NCBI GenBank assembly: GCA_045640525.1
Contig: JAZUFE010000056.1
Span: 1-64,000 of the forward strand
Reading direction: 5' to 3'
DNA from: JAILLW01 sp045640525
GTDB lineage: Bacteria; Bacillota; Clostridia; Lachnospirales; Lachnospiraceae
Length of the DNA: 64,000 nucleotides
The notes below the pieces were generated by a model that saw only the letters and a list, made by a program, of their open reading frames with translations, did no database searches and was not told the DNA's origin. Of this stretch, positions 45,120 through 53,568 are shown piece by piece. Every line of letters begins with the position of its first letter. Within the stretch, counting starts at the first letter, position 1. A program made the translations under genes and the position numbers.

Positions 45120-46496
45120 ATGACAGTAGATGAAAGACGTCCGGTTAACAGAATGTCACCGGAAAATCAAAATAGAAGTACGGGTGCTCCGAGGAGACCT
45201 GCACCGGAAGGGGCAAGACCACAAGGAGCAAGACCACAAGGTGCAAGACCACAAGGTGCAAGACCACAGGGGGCAAGGCCTCAGGGTTCAAGACCTTCTT
45301 CGGATGCAAGATATCGTGACGAAGAGCCCAGAAGGCCTCGCCAGGAACGTCCAAACAGGCCGCAAGGTAAGAGAAGACCGGATGGAAAGAAGAAGTCCGG
45401 AGCCGGCAAGATAGTATTATTGATAGTTGAAATTTTGGTACTTGCCGGAATGGGTGTTTTCTTATACTTCGTTCTGACAGCTACTAAAACAGGAAAAGTC
45501 GAACTTCCCGAAGAAGATATTATAATTAATGAGGAACTTAAAGCTAAACTTGAAACCACATCATCCAATACGGGCGATGCAGGCGGTGATTCCGAAACTG
45601 CTTCATTGATGTCGGGCTACAGGAATATAGCATTGTTCGGTGTTGACTCGAGAGAGGGTGCACTTACCAAGAATACACGTTCCGATACAATTATTATTGC
45701 TTCTATTAGCGAAGAGACCGGCGAAGTTAAGCTTTGCTCGGTATACAGAGATACATATCTGAATTTGAGTAATGACAGTTACAATAAGTGTAATGCAGCA
45801 TATGCGAAGGGTGGACCGACGCAGGCAATTAATATGCTGAATATGAATTTGGATATGAACATTACGGATTTTGTCACAATCGGATTTGAAGGACTTACGG
45901 ATGTAATTGATGCTTTGGGTGGTGTTGAAGTTAATGTACTTGACAGCGAAATAGTGCATCTTAACAACTATCAGATCAGTATGGTAGGTAAAACTTCGGA
46001 TGGTGAAACGTTTACCGCTGACGCAGGAACGGATTACATTCCTGTTAAGAGCGCAGGTCGTCAGGTTCTCAACGGACTTCAGGCTACGGCATATTGTCGT
46101 ATCAGATATGTTGGCAATGATTTCCAAAGAGCAGAGAGACAAAGAACCGTGATTAATGCCATTTTGGAAAAGGCCAAGGCTAACCCGAGTAAGTTACCGG
46201 CTGTGGCCGAATCACTGTTTGATGAGGTTTATACATCATTGGATTTGTCGGAAATCATTGATATTCTGACGGATATTACCAAGTACAGCATTGTGGATCA
46301 GGCAGGCTTCCCGATGGATGAGAAGGTGGGAGTTGCCAATATCGGAGCCAAGGGTTCTTGCGTTATTCCACTTGATTTGTATGATAACGTTGTATGGCTT
46401 CATAAGTTCTTGTTTAATGATGCAAGTTATGAACCGTCATCTTCGGTTAAAACATATTCCGATAAGGTTAAGGAAGATACTTCACCGTATCTGTAA
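45120..46496 (+). CDS. LytR-CpsA-Psr (LCP) family wall-glycan ligase
   Basis: 458 residues. A basic, Pro/Arg/Gln-rich cytoplasmic tail (1-95) contains five ARPQG repeats (~31-56). One membrane helix follows (~97-120), then an extracytoplasmic LCP domain (~169-430): NIALFGVDSREG, NTRSDTIIIASI, VYRDTYL, FEGLTDVIDALGGVEVNV, CRIRYVGNDFQRAERQR. The Arg and Asp residues that bind polyprenyl pyrophosphate are present. LCP proteins attach undecaprenyl-linked polymers to peptidoglycan. AAGGAG precedes the ATG. It follows the initiating transferase and ends in a terminator. Confidence 0.93.
   Translation: MTVDERRPVNRMSPENQNRSTGAPRRPAPEGARPQGARPQGARPQGARPQGARPQGSRPSSDARYRDEEPRRPRQERPNRPQGKRRPDGKKKSGAGKIVLLIVEILVLAGMGVFLYFVLTATKTGKVELPEEDIIINEELKAKLETTSSNTGDAGGDSETASLMSGYRNIALFGVDSREGALTKNTRSDTIIIASISEETGEVKLCSVYRDTYLNLSNDSYNKCNAAYAKGGPTQAINMLNMNLDMNITDFVTIGFEGLTDVIDALGGVEVNVLDSEIVHLNNYQISMVGKTSDGETFTADAGTDYIPVKSAGRQVLNGLQATAYCRIRYVGNDFQRAERQRTVINAILEKAKANPSKLPAVAESLFDEVYTSLDLSEIIDILTDITKYSIVDQAGFPMDEKVGVANIGAKGSCVIPLDLYDNVVWLHKFLFNDASYEPSSSVKTYSDKVKEDTSPYL
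45213..45287 (+). repeat. Five tandem 15-bp repeats encoding ARPQG in the LCP gene
   Basis: Units of the form GCAAGACCACAAGGN at 45213, 45228, 45243, 45258 and 45273, the last more divergent. Multiples of three keep the frame, so copy number can change the length of the cytoplasmic tail. Confidence 0.9.
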
Positions 46497-46500
46497 ATTG

Positions 46501-46527
46501 AAAGCCCCCCTTATAAGGGGGCTTTTT
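46501..46527 (+). terminator. Rho-independent terminator after the LCP gene
   Basis: AAAGCCCCC (46501-46509) pairs with GGGGGCTTT (46517-46525), followed by TTAAT. The next GT2 start is 16 nt further on. Confidence 0.88.
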
Positions 46528-46543
46528 AATAGGTATATATGTC

Positions 46544-47476
46544 ATGGTAGATATAGTAATTCCCGTTTATAAGCCAACTGAATATATTCTGACATTGCTT
46601 TTGAAACTTGATAAGCAGACGGTTCGACCGAACAAGGTTATATTGATTAACACGGAAGAAGAATATTGGAATCGTTTTTTCGGTGAATATGATATTCTTT
46701 CCAAATATCCGTTTATTGAGCTTCACCATATTTCGAAAAGCGATTTCGACCATGCCAAGACCAGAAATTTCGGCATGAGTTTATCAAATGCCGAATTTGC
46801 ACTGCTTATGACGGATGATGCTGTTCCGGAAGATGAATTTCTAATAGAACGAATGTTGAAGAACTTCGATAATCCTTTGGTTGGAATGACATATGCAAGG
46901 CAAATACCGCATAAAGGATGTCATGCGATAGAGAAGTTTGCCCGCGCCTTTAATTATCCGGCAATACCCGTTGTTAAAGGAAAGAAAGATATGGACAAAT
47001 TGGGGATTAAGACATTTTTTGCGTCCGATGTGTGCTGCATGTACAGAAAGTCTGTATTTACGGAAATTGGTGGCTTTTTGGAACCGGCCATATTTAACGA
47101 GGATATGATATTTGCCAGAAGAATGATAGAAAAGGACTATTTGATATCTTATGAATCCAAGGCGTGCGTAAGGCATTCTCACAACTACACCGGAATTCAA
47201 TATATGAGACGAAATTTTGATTTGGGAGTTTCTCAGGCAGATAATCCGGATATCTTTCAAGACGTTAAGTCTGAAGGAGAGGGAATATCCTTGGTTAAGA
47301 AGACGGCAATATATCTTTGTAAGAAAATGATGCCGTGGATGATAGTTAAACTCGTATATCAATCCGGATGCAAATATATCGGGTATCGACTTGGAAAGAA
47401 ATACCGTTCTATACCCAAAGCGCTTGCCCTTAAGCTTACAATGACTCCGGATTATATTCTGCGTTCATATAAATGA
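46544..47476 (+). CDS. GT2 glycosyltransferase (RfbF/rhamnosyltransferase-like)
   Basis: 310 residues. VDIVIPVYKPTEYI, VILINTEEEYWN, DHAKTRNFGMS (DHGGTRN-like), LLMTDDAVPEDEF, KTFFASDVCCMYRKSVF and NEDMIFARRMIEKDY are typical of enzymes annotated as rhamnosyltransferases. It would act in the cytoplasm on the lipid-linked chain. It begins shortly after the LCP terminator with at best a weak AGG, so its expression may depend on readthrough or a short promoter (TATATA box at 46534-46539). It is the last GT gene of the locus. Confidence 0.83.
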   Translation: MVDIVIPVYKPTEYILTLLLKLDKQTVRPNKVILINTEEEYWNRFFGEYDILSKYPFIELHHISKSDFDHAKTRNFGMSLSNAEFALLMTDDAVPEDEFLIERMLKNFDNPLVGMTYARQIPHKGCHAIEKFARAFNYPAIPVVKGKKDMDKLGIKTFFASDVCCMYRKSVFTEIGGFLEPAIFNEDMIFARRMIEKDYLISYESKACVRHSHNYTGIQYMRRNFDLGVSQADNPDIFQDVKSEGEGISLVKKTAIYLCKKMMPWMIVKLVYQSGCKYIGYRLGKKYRSIPKALALKLTMTPDYILRSYK

Positions 47477-47561
47477 ACACAATTATGTCAGAATTTGTTC
47501 ACAATCTAAACACATTAGAAAAATATACTTCTCATTAACAGATGAAGTTAGGAGGAGCAAA

Positions 47562-48926
47562 ATGGATACAAACAGTAATTACAGCAGCTATTATCAACAG
47601 CCTGCCCCCAATCAGGAGTCACCCAAAACTCCTAAAAAAGGCGGAACAATTAAAAAGATACTGCTGGGAGCTTCAATAGGTCTTCTTTTTGGAATATTTG
47701 CGGGTCTTGGTTTTCAGGCCATTAACTTTACAACCGAGATAATACGTGGTGACCGTTCTAAGGCAGAATCAAGGCAGGAACGTGTTAAAGATAAAGACAT
47801 GTCGTTTGAGGATGATGAATTGCCTGACGATGAAGCTTTGGAAGGGGACAAGGCAATCGAGGCACCGAGTGCACCGATAGCCCGGAGCGTTGATGATACT
47901 AACGGATTATACGTGAATGATGTTACGAAAGTTGTCGAGAATGTTATGCCTTCGGTTGTGTCGGTTAATAATAAGTATGTGACCAAAATGAATTATTTCG
48001 GGCAAACATATTCGCAGGAAAACGAATCTGCCGGCTCCGGAATTATTGTAGGAAAGAACGATGACGAACTGTTGCTGGTAACTAATTATCATGTGGTTGA
48101 AAGCACGGAAGAATTAACGGTAACGTTTGCTGATGACGAACAGGCATCAGCTCAGATTAAAGGAACCGACTCTAAAAGAGATTTGGCGGTTATTGCGGTT
48201 CAACTGTCTGATATTAAACCGGACACAATGGATTCCATAGTGATTGCCAAGCTCGGCGATTCCAAGAATCTGATTGTAGGTGAGCAGGTAGTTGCCATAG
48301 GTAATTCTCTTGGATACGGACAATCCGTAACGGTAGGTGTGGTAAGCGCACTTGACAGACCTATAGGTGTGACTTCAATGGACCCTAATGAAGAAATCAA
48401 TACCGAAGCTACATTTATTCAAACGGATGCCGCAATCAATCCCGGAAATTCGGGCGGCGCACTTTTAAATATGCGCGGTCAGGTCATAGGAATCAATTCG
48501 AATAAGATAGGCGGTACGGTTGTTGAAGGCATGGGATATGCGATTCCCATTTCCGATGCCAAGCCGATTATCGAGAACCTTATGACCAAAAAGACCAAGG
48601 TTAAAGTATCAGATGATTCCAGAGGTATTTTGGGAATCACAGGTGTTAATGTTGAGAAGGAATATTCCGAAGTATACGGAATGCCGGTAGGAGTATATGT
48701 TTCTTCCGTTACGGAAGGCACGGGCGCTGATGCTGCCGGACTTGTAAGAGGCGATGTAATAGTTGCTTTGGACGGTGAGGAAGTTTCTTCCATGGATGAT
48801 TTAAAGCGTGCCCTTGAGTATTACTCTGCGGGAACGACTGTGGAACTTACAATAATGCAAGGCTCTCCCACGGGATATAAATCTAAAACGGTAATGGTTA
48901 CTTTGTCACCGGCGGATTCACAATAG
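47562..48926 (+). CDS. HtrA/DegP-type membrane-anchored serine protease
   Basis: 454 residues. A Pro-rich cytoplasmic tail, one membrane helix (~30-52), an acidic linker, a trypsin-like domain (~125-330) and one PDZ domain (~345-450). The catalytic triad is His177 (TNYHVV), Asp207 (RDLAVI) and Ser297 (PGNSGGAL). It should degrade misfolded proteins outside the membrane. TTAGGAGGAG precedes the ATG. It is a single-gene unit with a strong terminator after it. The upstream 85 bp hold no convincing promoter, although TATACT occurs near 47524. Confidence 0.93.
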   Translation: MDTNSNYSSYYQQPAPNQESPKTPKKGGTIKKILLGASIGLLFGIFAGLGFQAINFTTEIIRGDRSKAESRQERVKDKDMSFEDDELPDDEALEGDKAIEAPSAPIARSVDDTNGLYVNDVTKVVENVMPSVVSVNNKYVTKMNYFGQTYSQENESAGSGIIVGKNDDELLLVTNYHVVESTEELTVTFADDEQASAQIKGTDSKRDLAVIAVQLSDIKPDTMDSIVIAKLGDSKNLIVGEQVVAIGNSLGYGQSVTVGVVSALDRPIGVTSMDPNEEINTEATFIQTDAAINPGNSGGALLNMRGQVIGINSNKIGGTVVEGMGYAIPISDAKPIIENLMTKKTKVKVSDDSRGILGITGVNVEKEYSEVYGMPVGVYVSSVTEGTGADAAGLVRGDVIVALDGEEVSSMDDLKRALEYYSAGTTVELTIMQGSPTGYKSKTVMVTLSPADSQ

Positions 48927-48948
48927 ACAATATGAACTTTGAATAATC

Positions 48949-48988
48949 TTCGCCCTTCGGATATGGCAATCCGAGGGGCGAAATTTTC
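48949..48988 (+). terminator. Rho-independent terminator after htrA-like gene
   Basis: A 14-bp stem (48949-48962 with 48969-48982, one G-T pair) with an ATGGCA-type loop is followed by ATTTTCTC. It isolates the protease gene from the flagellar genes. Confidence 0.88.
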
Positions 48989-49011
48989 TCCAAAAATATA
49001 TAAAACGGGGT

Positions 49012-49037
49012 TAAGAAACTTCAAAATCATCCGATAA
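49012..49037 (+). promoter_or_regulatory. Probable sigma-28 (FliA/SigD) promoter for the flgM operon
   Basis: TAAG (49012-49015) and TCCGATAA (49030-49037) match the TAAA / GCCGATAA elements with a 14-bp interval. The flgM start is 57 bp beyond. A GAGCC-AAAC-GGCTC hairpin (49065-49078) lies just upstream of the ribosome binding site. Confidence 0.6.
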
Positions 49038-49093
49038 ATATTGTGTAGAAATAGAAATGACCATGAGCCAAACGGCTCGGGAAGGAGAACAAT

Positions 49094-49369
49094 ATGCGTA
49101 TAGAAGCATATACACAAGTTCAGCAGTTATATCAAACCCAGAAGACTTCTAAGGCTCAGAGCACGCAGAAAGCCAGCTTCAGAGATCAGTTGGAAATTTC
49201 TTCTGCAGGAAAAGATATACAGACTGCAAAGAATGCTGTTATGGGAGCTCCGGATATTCGTGAAGATGTTGTTGCCCCTATCAAAGAGCAGATTCAGAAC
49301 GGAACATATGAAGTTGATGCTGACAGCTTCGCAGAAAAGTTATTTGCTAAGTTTCAGGAAATGAGGTAA
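49094..49369 (+). CDS. flgM: Anti-sigma-28 factor FlgM
   Basis: 91 residues, small and polar. The C-terminal half (AKNAVMGAPDIREDVVAPIK, then NGTYEVDADSFAEKLFAKF) is the sigma-binding FlgM domain. An LEISSAGKDIQ segment precedes it. FlgM holds the flagellar sigma factor inactive until the hook is complete and FlgM is exported. GGAAGGAG precedes the ATG. It heads the late flagellar operon, 7 nt before flgN. Confidence 0.88.
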   Translation: MRIEAYTQVQQLYQTQKTSKAQSTQKASFRDQLEISSAGKDIQTAKNAVMGAPDIREDVVAPIKEQIQNGTYEVDADSFAEKLFAKFQEMR

Positions 49370-49376
49370 TTCGAGC

Positions 49377-49895
49377 ATGGCAAGTTTGATGGAAAACTTG
49401 ATAGACGTTTTGGAAAACGAATGTCAAGACTATGAGAGCTTGCTCGAATTATCTCAGGCCAAGACTCCGATTATTGTTTCCGGAGACTTGGAGGAATTAG
49501 CCCGCATCACGGATGAAGAACAATTAGTTGTCAATAGAATTGGCCATAACGAAAAGGAACGTGAGGTTGTATTCAAAGACATAGCTAATGTAATTAACAA
49601 GGATGTTAATACTCTTAAGCTGGGCGATTTGGTTGATATGTTGTCATCACGTCCGCAAGAGCAACTAAGGCTGGCTAAAGTGCATGACAGATTGCGTACA
49701 TTGGTGCATTCCGTAAAAAGAGCAAATGAGCAGAATCGCGAACTAATCAACAATGCCATGGAATTGGTTGAGTTTGACCTTAATATGCTTCAGGCAAGTA
49801 AGGCGGCTCCGGAAACGGCAAATTATAATCGCGGCGCATACAATACGGGAATGCAGATGGGAATCGATCAATCGGGATTTGATGCAAAACAGTAG
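49377..49895 (+). CDS. flgN: Flagellar export chaperone FlgN
   Basis: 172 residues, mostly helical: MENLIDVLENECQDYESLLE, EQLVVNRIGHNEKERE and LVHSVKRANEQNRELINNAMELVEFDLNML. This is the FlgN pattern. It chaperones FlgK and FlgL to the export gate, and these are encoded directly downstream. GAGG about 10 nt upstream provides the ribosome binding site. Confidence 0.85.
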   Translation: MASLMENLIDVLENECQDYESLLELSQAKTPIIVSGDLEELARITDEEQLVVNRIGHNEKEREVVFKDIANVINKDVNTLKLGDLVDMLSSRPQEQLRLAKVHDRLRTLVHSVKRANEQNRELINNAMELVEFDLNMLQASKAAPETANYNRGAYNTGMQMGIDQSGFDAKQ

Positions 49896-49927
49896 AGTAT
49901 TATACGTACTTATTGAGGAATACGGCT

Positions 49928-51577
49928 ATGTCATTGTTTGGTGGTTTATATGTAGGCACAAGCGGCCTTCAAACTTCACAAAATGCGCTGAATACAGTTG
50001 CACATAATATGGTTAACGTTGACACCCAAGGTTACACGAGACAACAGATTTCTCAGGTAACCCGTACTTATAATACCATTTCAAAGAGCGGTTCAGCCGT
50101 ATCTTACCAACAAATCGGTCTCGGCGTTAAATATGCCGAAGTTAAACAAGTCAGAGATTATTTCCTGGATAAATCATATAGAAAAGAATCGGGACGCAGC
50201 GGATTTTACGATGTGTCTTGCGACGCTATTGCGGAAACCGAAGATATCTTTCAGGAGCTTGACGGTGAAGCTTTCGCTAATACATTGGACAGACTTTGGG
50301 TATCTGTGCAAGAACTTGCAAAAGACCCTTCAAGTACGGTAAATCAGGGTATCTTTATACAAAGATGCTCCGAATTCGTTACAAGATCACAGGCTGTATA
50401 TCAGAATTTTTGCGATTACCAGGATGATTTAAATTATAAAGTAAAACAAAAAACGGATAAGATTAACGAAATCGGTCAGCGAATCGAATCGTTAAATGAA
50501 CAGATATTGAGAATAGAATCGGGCCAGGTTGAACATGCCAATGACTTAAGAGATGAAAGAAATGATCTTATCGATGAATTGTCGACATACGCCCATATAA
50601 GTGTAGATACGGATATTTCCGGAAACTACATTATACAAATCGAAGGTGTTGACTTCGTTACGGTAGGTTCTTGCAAGGAAATCGGACTTTATGCCGATCC
50701 CATAACAGGGTTCTATACCCCTTATTGGGTACCCTTGGCCGAACATGACCCGGCTACCGGCAAAGTTATCGAGTCAACGATTCCTTCTGCAAGAGTGTTT
50801 GACCTTGATCAGGAAATTTCTACGGAAAAGAATACTGACATAGGAGCTTTGAAGAGTACTCTTCTTGCCAGAGGCGACAGGAGAGCAACATACAGGGATC
50901 TTGGATTTGAAAGCGCAGACCCTGAAAAAGCCTACGGAGAAATTTCCGATTCGATTGTTATGAATGTAATGGCTGAATTCGACCAACTGATTCATGATAT
51001 TACAACCGAAATCAATCAGGTTATTGAGGATGCTGCCAATGCTGTTGATACAGCACTTACACCCAACGGATATTTGAGAGATGAAACCGGTAATCCGTAC
51101 AGAATATTCAATGTTTCAAGCTATGAAGAGTCGATTAAACCCGGCGGTAAGTGGCAGGATGATTACACAACGATGAATATTATGATAAACGAAGAGCTTA
51201 AGATGGCTCCTTCCAAACTGGGATTCATAAGAAGTGACGGAATTGTGGATATCAGATGCGGAGACAGACTTAAAGAGGTCTTTACGAATCAGAATCATAC
51301 ATTGAATCCGGTAGTTAAGACGGCAACCAATTTGTACAATTTCTATAACAATCTTATATCGCAGGTATCAAATACGGGATTTGTTATGAAAGGAATAAGC
51401 TCCAATCAGGAGGTAACCGTTTCAAATATTCAGGCAGCCAGAGAGCAGATTGTCGGAGTTTCTTCGGATGAAGAATTGAGCAACATGATAATGTTTCAAA
51501 ATGCATTCAATGCTTCAAGCCGATACATAAATGCAATGAGTGAAATGATAGAGCACTTGATTACGACTTTCTTCTAA
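49928..51577 (+). CDS. flgK: Flagellar hook-associated protein FlgK (first copy)
   Basis: 549 residues. The N-terminal GLYVGTSGLQTSQNALNTVAHNMVNVDTQGYTRQ region (flagellar rod/hook signature, quoted in part: LNTVAHNMVNVDTQGY) and the C-terminal QNAFNASSRYINAMSEMIEHLI helix are the FlgK termini. It forms the first hook-filament junction. The start at 49928 (MSLFGG) is 9 nt after GAGGA; the longer ORF start at 49913 has no site. A second, different flgK follows after 18 nt. Confidence 0.9.
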   Translation: MSLFGGLYVGTSGLQTSQNALNTVAHNMVNVDTQGYTRQQISQVTRTYNTISKSGSAVSYQQIGLGVKYAEVKQVRDYFLDKSYRKESGRSGFYDVSCDAIAETEDIFQELDGEAFANTLDRLWVSVQELAKDPSSTVNQGIFIQRCSEFVTRSQAVYQNFCDYQDDLNYKVKQKTDKINEIGQRIESLNEQILRIESGQVEHANDLRDERNDLIDELSTYAHISVDTDISGNYIIQIEGVDFVTVGSCKEIGLYADPITGFYTPYWVPLAEHDPATGKVIESTIPSARVFDLDQEISTEKNTDIGALKSTLLARGDRRATYRDLGFESADPEKAYGEISDSIVMNVMAEFDQLIHDITTEINQVIEDAANAVDTALTPNGYLRDETGNPYRIFNVSSYEESIKPGGKWQDDYTTMNIMINEELKMAPSKLGFIRSDGIVDIRCGDRLKEVFTNQNHTLNPVVKTATNLYNFYNNLISQVSNTGFVMKGISSNQEVTVSNIQAAREQIVGVSSDEELSNMIMFQNAFNASSRYINAMSEMIEHLITTFF

Positions 51578-51595
51578 AGTCGGGAAGGAGGGTAT

Positions 51596-53491
51596 ATGCC
51601 TTCACAATTTTTTGGATTAAATATAGCAGGTTCGGGACTTCGTAATTCGAATGCGGCCTTAAATACAACAGCAAATAATATTTCAAATGTTCAGACACAA
51701 GGTTATTCAAGACAGAAGGTTGATTCACAGGCGGCAGATGCTCTTCGAACCTTTACCACATACGGATGCGCAGGCGCCGGTGTTGAAACAATGGCTATCG
51801 AGAGAGTACGCGACAGCTTTTATGATGTTAAGTACTGGGATAATAATGCGAACTATGGACAGTTTTCGGCCAAAGCATATTATTGCAAGTCGATAGAAGA
51901 CTATTTTAATGACGATGGTTCTACAGGTTTTGTTACTATCTTTAACAAAATGTCTTCTGCTTTGCAGTCTGTTTCGACTAATGCAAGTTCAGCGGCTACC
52001 AAAGCACAGTTCGTTGCATCCGCTCAATCGCTTACGGACTATTTTAACAACTTATACGGAAACTTACAGGAACTGCAAAAGGATATAAATCTTGAAATAA
52101 AGCAGGCTGTTGACCATATTAATTCAATATCCGAACAGATAGCCACATTGAACAAGCAGGTTAATGTTATCGAACTTACAGGTTCAAAGGCCAACGATTT
52201 GCGTGACCAAAGAGATGTTCTTATAGATAAACTTTCGGAGTATATTGACGTAACCGTACAGGAAACTCCGATTTATGATACGAATGATCCAACCAGGGAA
52301 ACGGGCGGAACAAGGTATGTTGTAAAGGTTGCCGGCGGGCAGATTCTGATAGATTCCAACGACTTTTCTACATTTAAGTGTGAAGCAAGACAAAGCTATG
52401 AACAAATCAATCAGACCGATGTGCAGGGACTTTACAAAATCTGCTGGGATAACGGAAATGAATTTAACTTAAATAATGCTTCCATGAACGGAAAACTTAA
52501 GGGCCTTGTTGAAGTAAGAGATGGAAACAATACGCAGAATTTCAACGGAAAAGTAGTTTCTTCCACGGCTCTTACAACCCCTCCGACGACAAGAACGGTA
52601 AAGATAGAAGTTACGGATGATTATCTTAAGGATATGAAGGAGTGTACGCTTCCGACTACGGGAATGATGCGAATAAACGGTGCGGAGTACTATTATTCCG
52701 ACTGGACTTTCGATGCGACAACATCGCAGTACGAGTTTACGATAGAAGACAGTCTTTATCCGAGCTCCACTACCGAAATCAAGGCCGGTACGATAGCACT
52801 TAATCAAGATCCTATCAAATATCAGGGTATTCCGTACTATATGGAGCAAATGAATGCATTCGTCCGCAGTTTCTTTAAGGCTGTTAACGGAGCTTTTGAA
52901 GGCTACGAATATACAGACCCTTCAACGGGTCAGAAGTATTATATGAATGGTGTTGACGCTTACGGTAATCCGGGAACAGATTTATTTACCTGTGAACTGC
53001 CTAAGGGACAATTGACACAAGAAGAGCTTGAGACAGATGATCCGACCAAAATGTTCAACGGCAAAACGGGTTATTATTACATGACATGCGGTAATGTGTG
53101 TATCAATACCGAATTGTTACGTGACGCCGACAGACTCGGATCACGTACATATTCATATAATGGTGTCGAAGAGTGCGGACAGATTGAAAAAGTCATTTCC
53201 ATGTTGAGTAATAAGAATGATTTCAATTTCCGAAACGCCTCTGCCAATCAGATGCTCGAACTTGTTCTTTCGGATGTGGCACTTAACGCAAGTAATGCCA
53301 ATACTTATGAGGGAACATACAAAGGTCTTCAAACCGCCATTGAGAATCAAAGAACATCAATTTCGGGTGTTGATGAAGACGAAGAAGCTGTTAGTCTGGT
53401 GAAATATCAGAATGCATATACTCTTGCTTCCAAAATGGTTCAAACATTAACTGAAATTTATGATCAATTAATATTAAGTACAGGGGTATAA
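51596..53491 (+). CDS. flgK: Flagellar hook-associated protein FlgK (second, longer copy)
   Basis: 631 residues. It keeps both FlgK termini (FFGLNIAGSGLRNSNAAL, NNISNVQTQGYSRQK; C-terminal VKYQNAYTLASKMVQTLTEIYDQLI) but its middle differs from the first copy and is ~80 residues longer. Both copies have full helical ends for assembly. They may occupy separate positions in the junction or be used in different conditions (inference). GGAAGGAGG precedes the ATG. Confidence 0.88.
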   Translation: MPSQFFGLNIAGSGLRNSNAALNTTANNISNVQTQGYSRQKVDSQAADALRTFTTYGCAGAGVETMAIERVRDSFYDVKYWDNNANYGQFSAKAYYCKSIEDYFNDDGSTGFVTIFNKMSSALQSVSTNASSAATKAQFVASAQSLTDYFNNLYGNLQELQKDINLEIKQAVDHINSISEQIATLNKQVNVIELTGSKANDLRDQRDVLIDKLSEYIDVTVQETPIYDTNDPTRETGGTRYVVKVAGGQILIDSNDFSTFKCEARQSYEQINQTDVQGLYKICWDNGNEFNLNNASMNGKLKGLVEVRDGNNTQNFNGKVVSSTALTTPPTTRTVKIEVTDDYLKDMKECTLPTTGMMRINGAEYYYSDWTFDATTSQYEFTIEDSLYPSSTTEIKAGTIALNQDPIKYQGIPYYMEQMNAFVRSFFKAVNGAFEGYEYTDPSTGQKYYMNGVDAYGNPGTDLFTCELPKGQLTQEELETDDPTKMFNGKTGYYYMTCGNVCINTELLRDADRLGSRTYSYNGVEECGQIEKVISMLSNKNDFNFRNASANQMLELVLSDVALNASNANTYEGTYKGLQTAIENQRTSISGVDEDEEAVSLVKYQNAYTLASKMVQTLTEIYDQLILSTGV

Positions 53492-53502
53492 TCAGCCGAT
53501 AT
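53475..53502 (+). promoter_or_regulatory. Possible internal sigma-28 promoter before flgL
   Basis: TAAG (53475-53478) and GCCGATAT (53495-53502), 16 bp apart, match the sigma-28 consensus closely. It overlaps the end of the second flgK and lies 67 bp before flgL. Confidence 0.42.
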
Positions 53503-53568
53503 ATAATGTAGACACGGATGTCGAATAGATAGCAAGGATGCATGGGATATGGGAAATGAGGTGATCCT

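Noticed and set aside
45213..45287. CRISPR-like array
   Set aside because: Units are 15 bp, contiguous, in frame and coding for ARPQG; there are no spacers.
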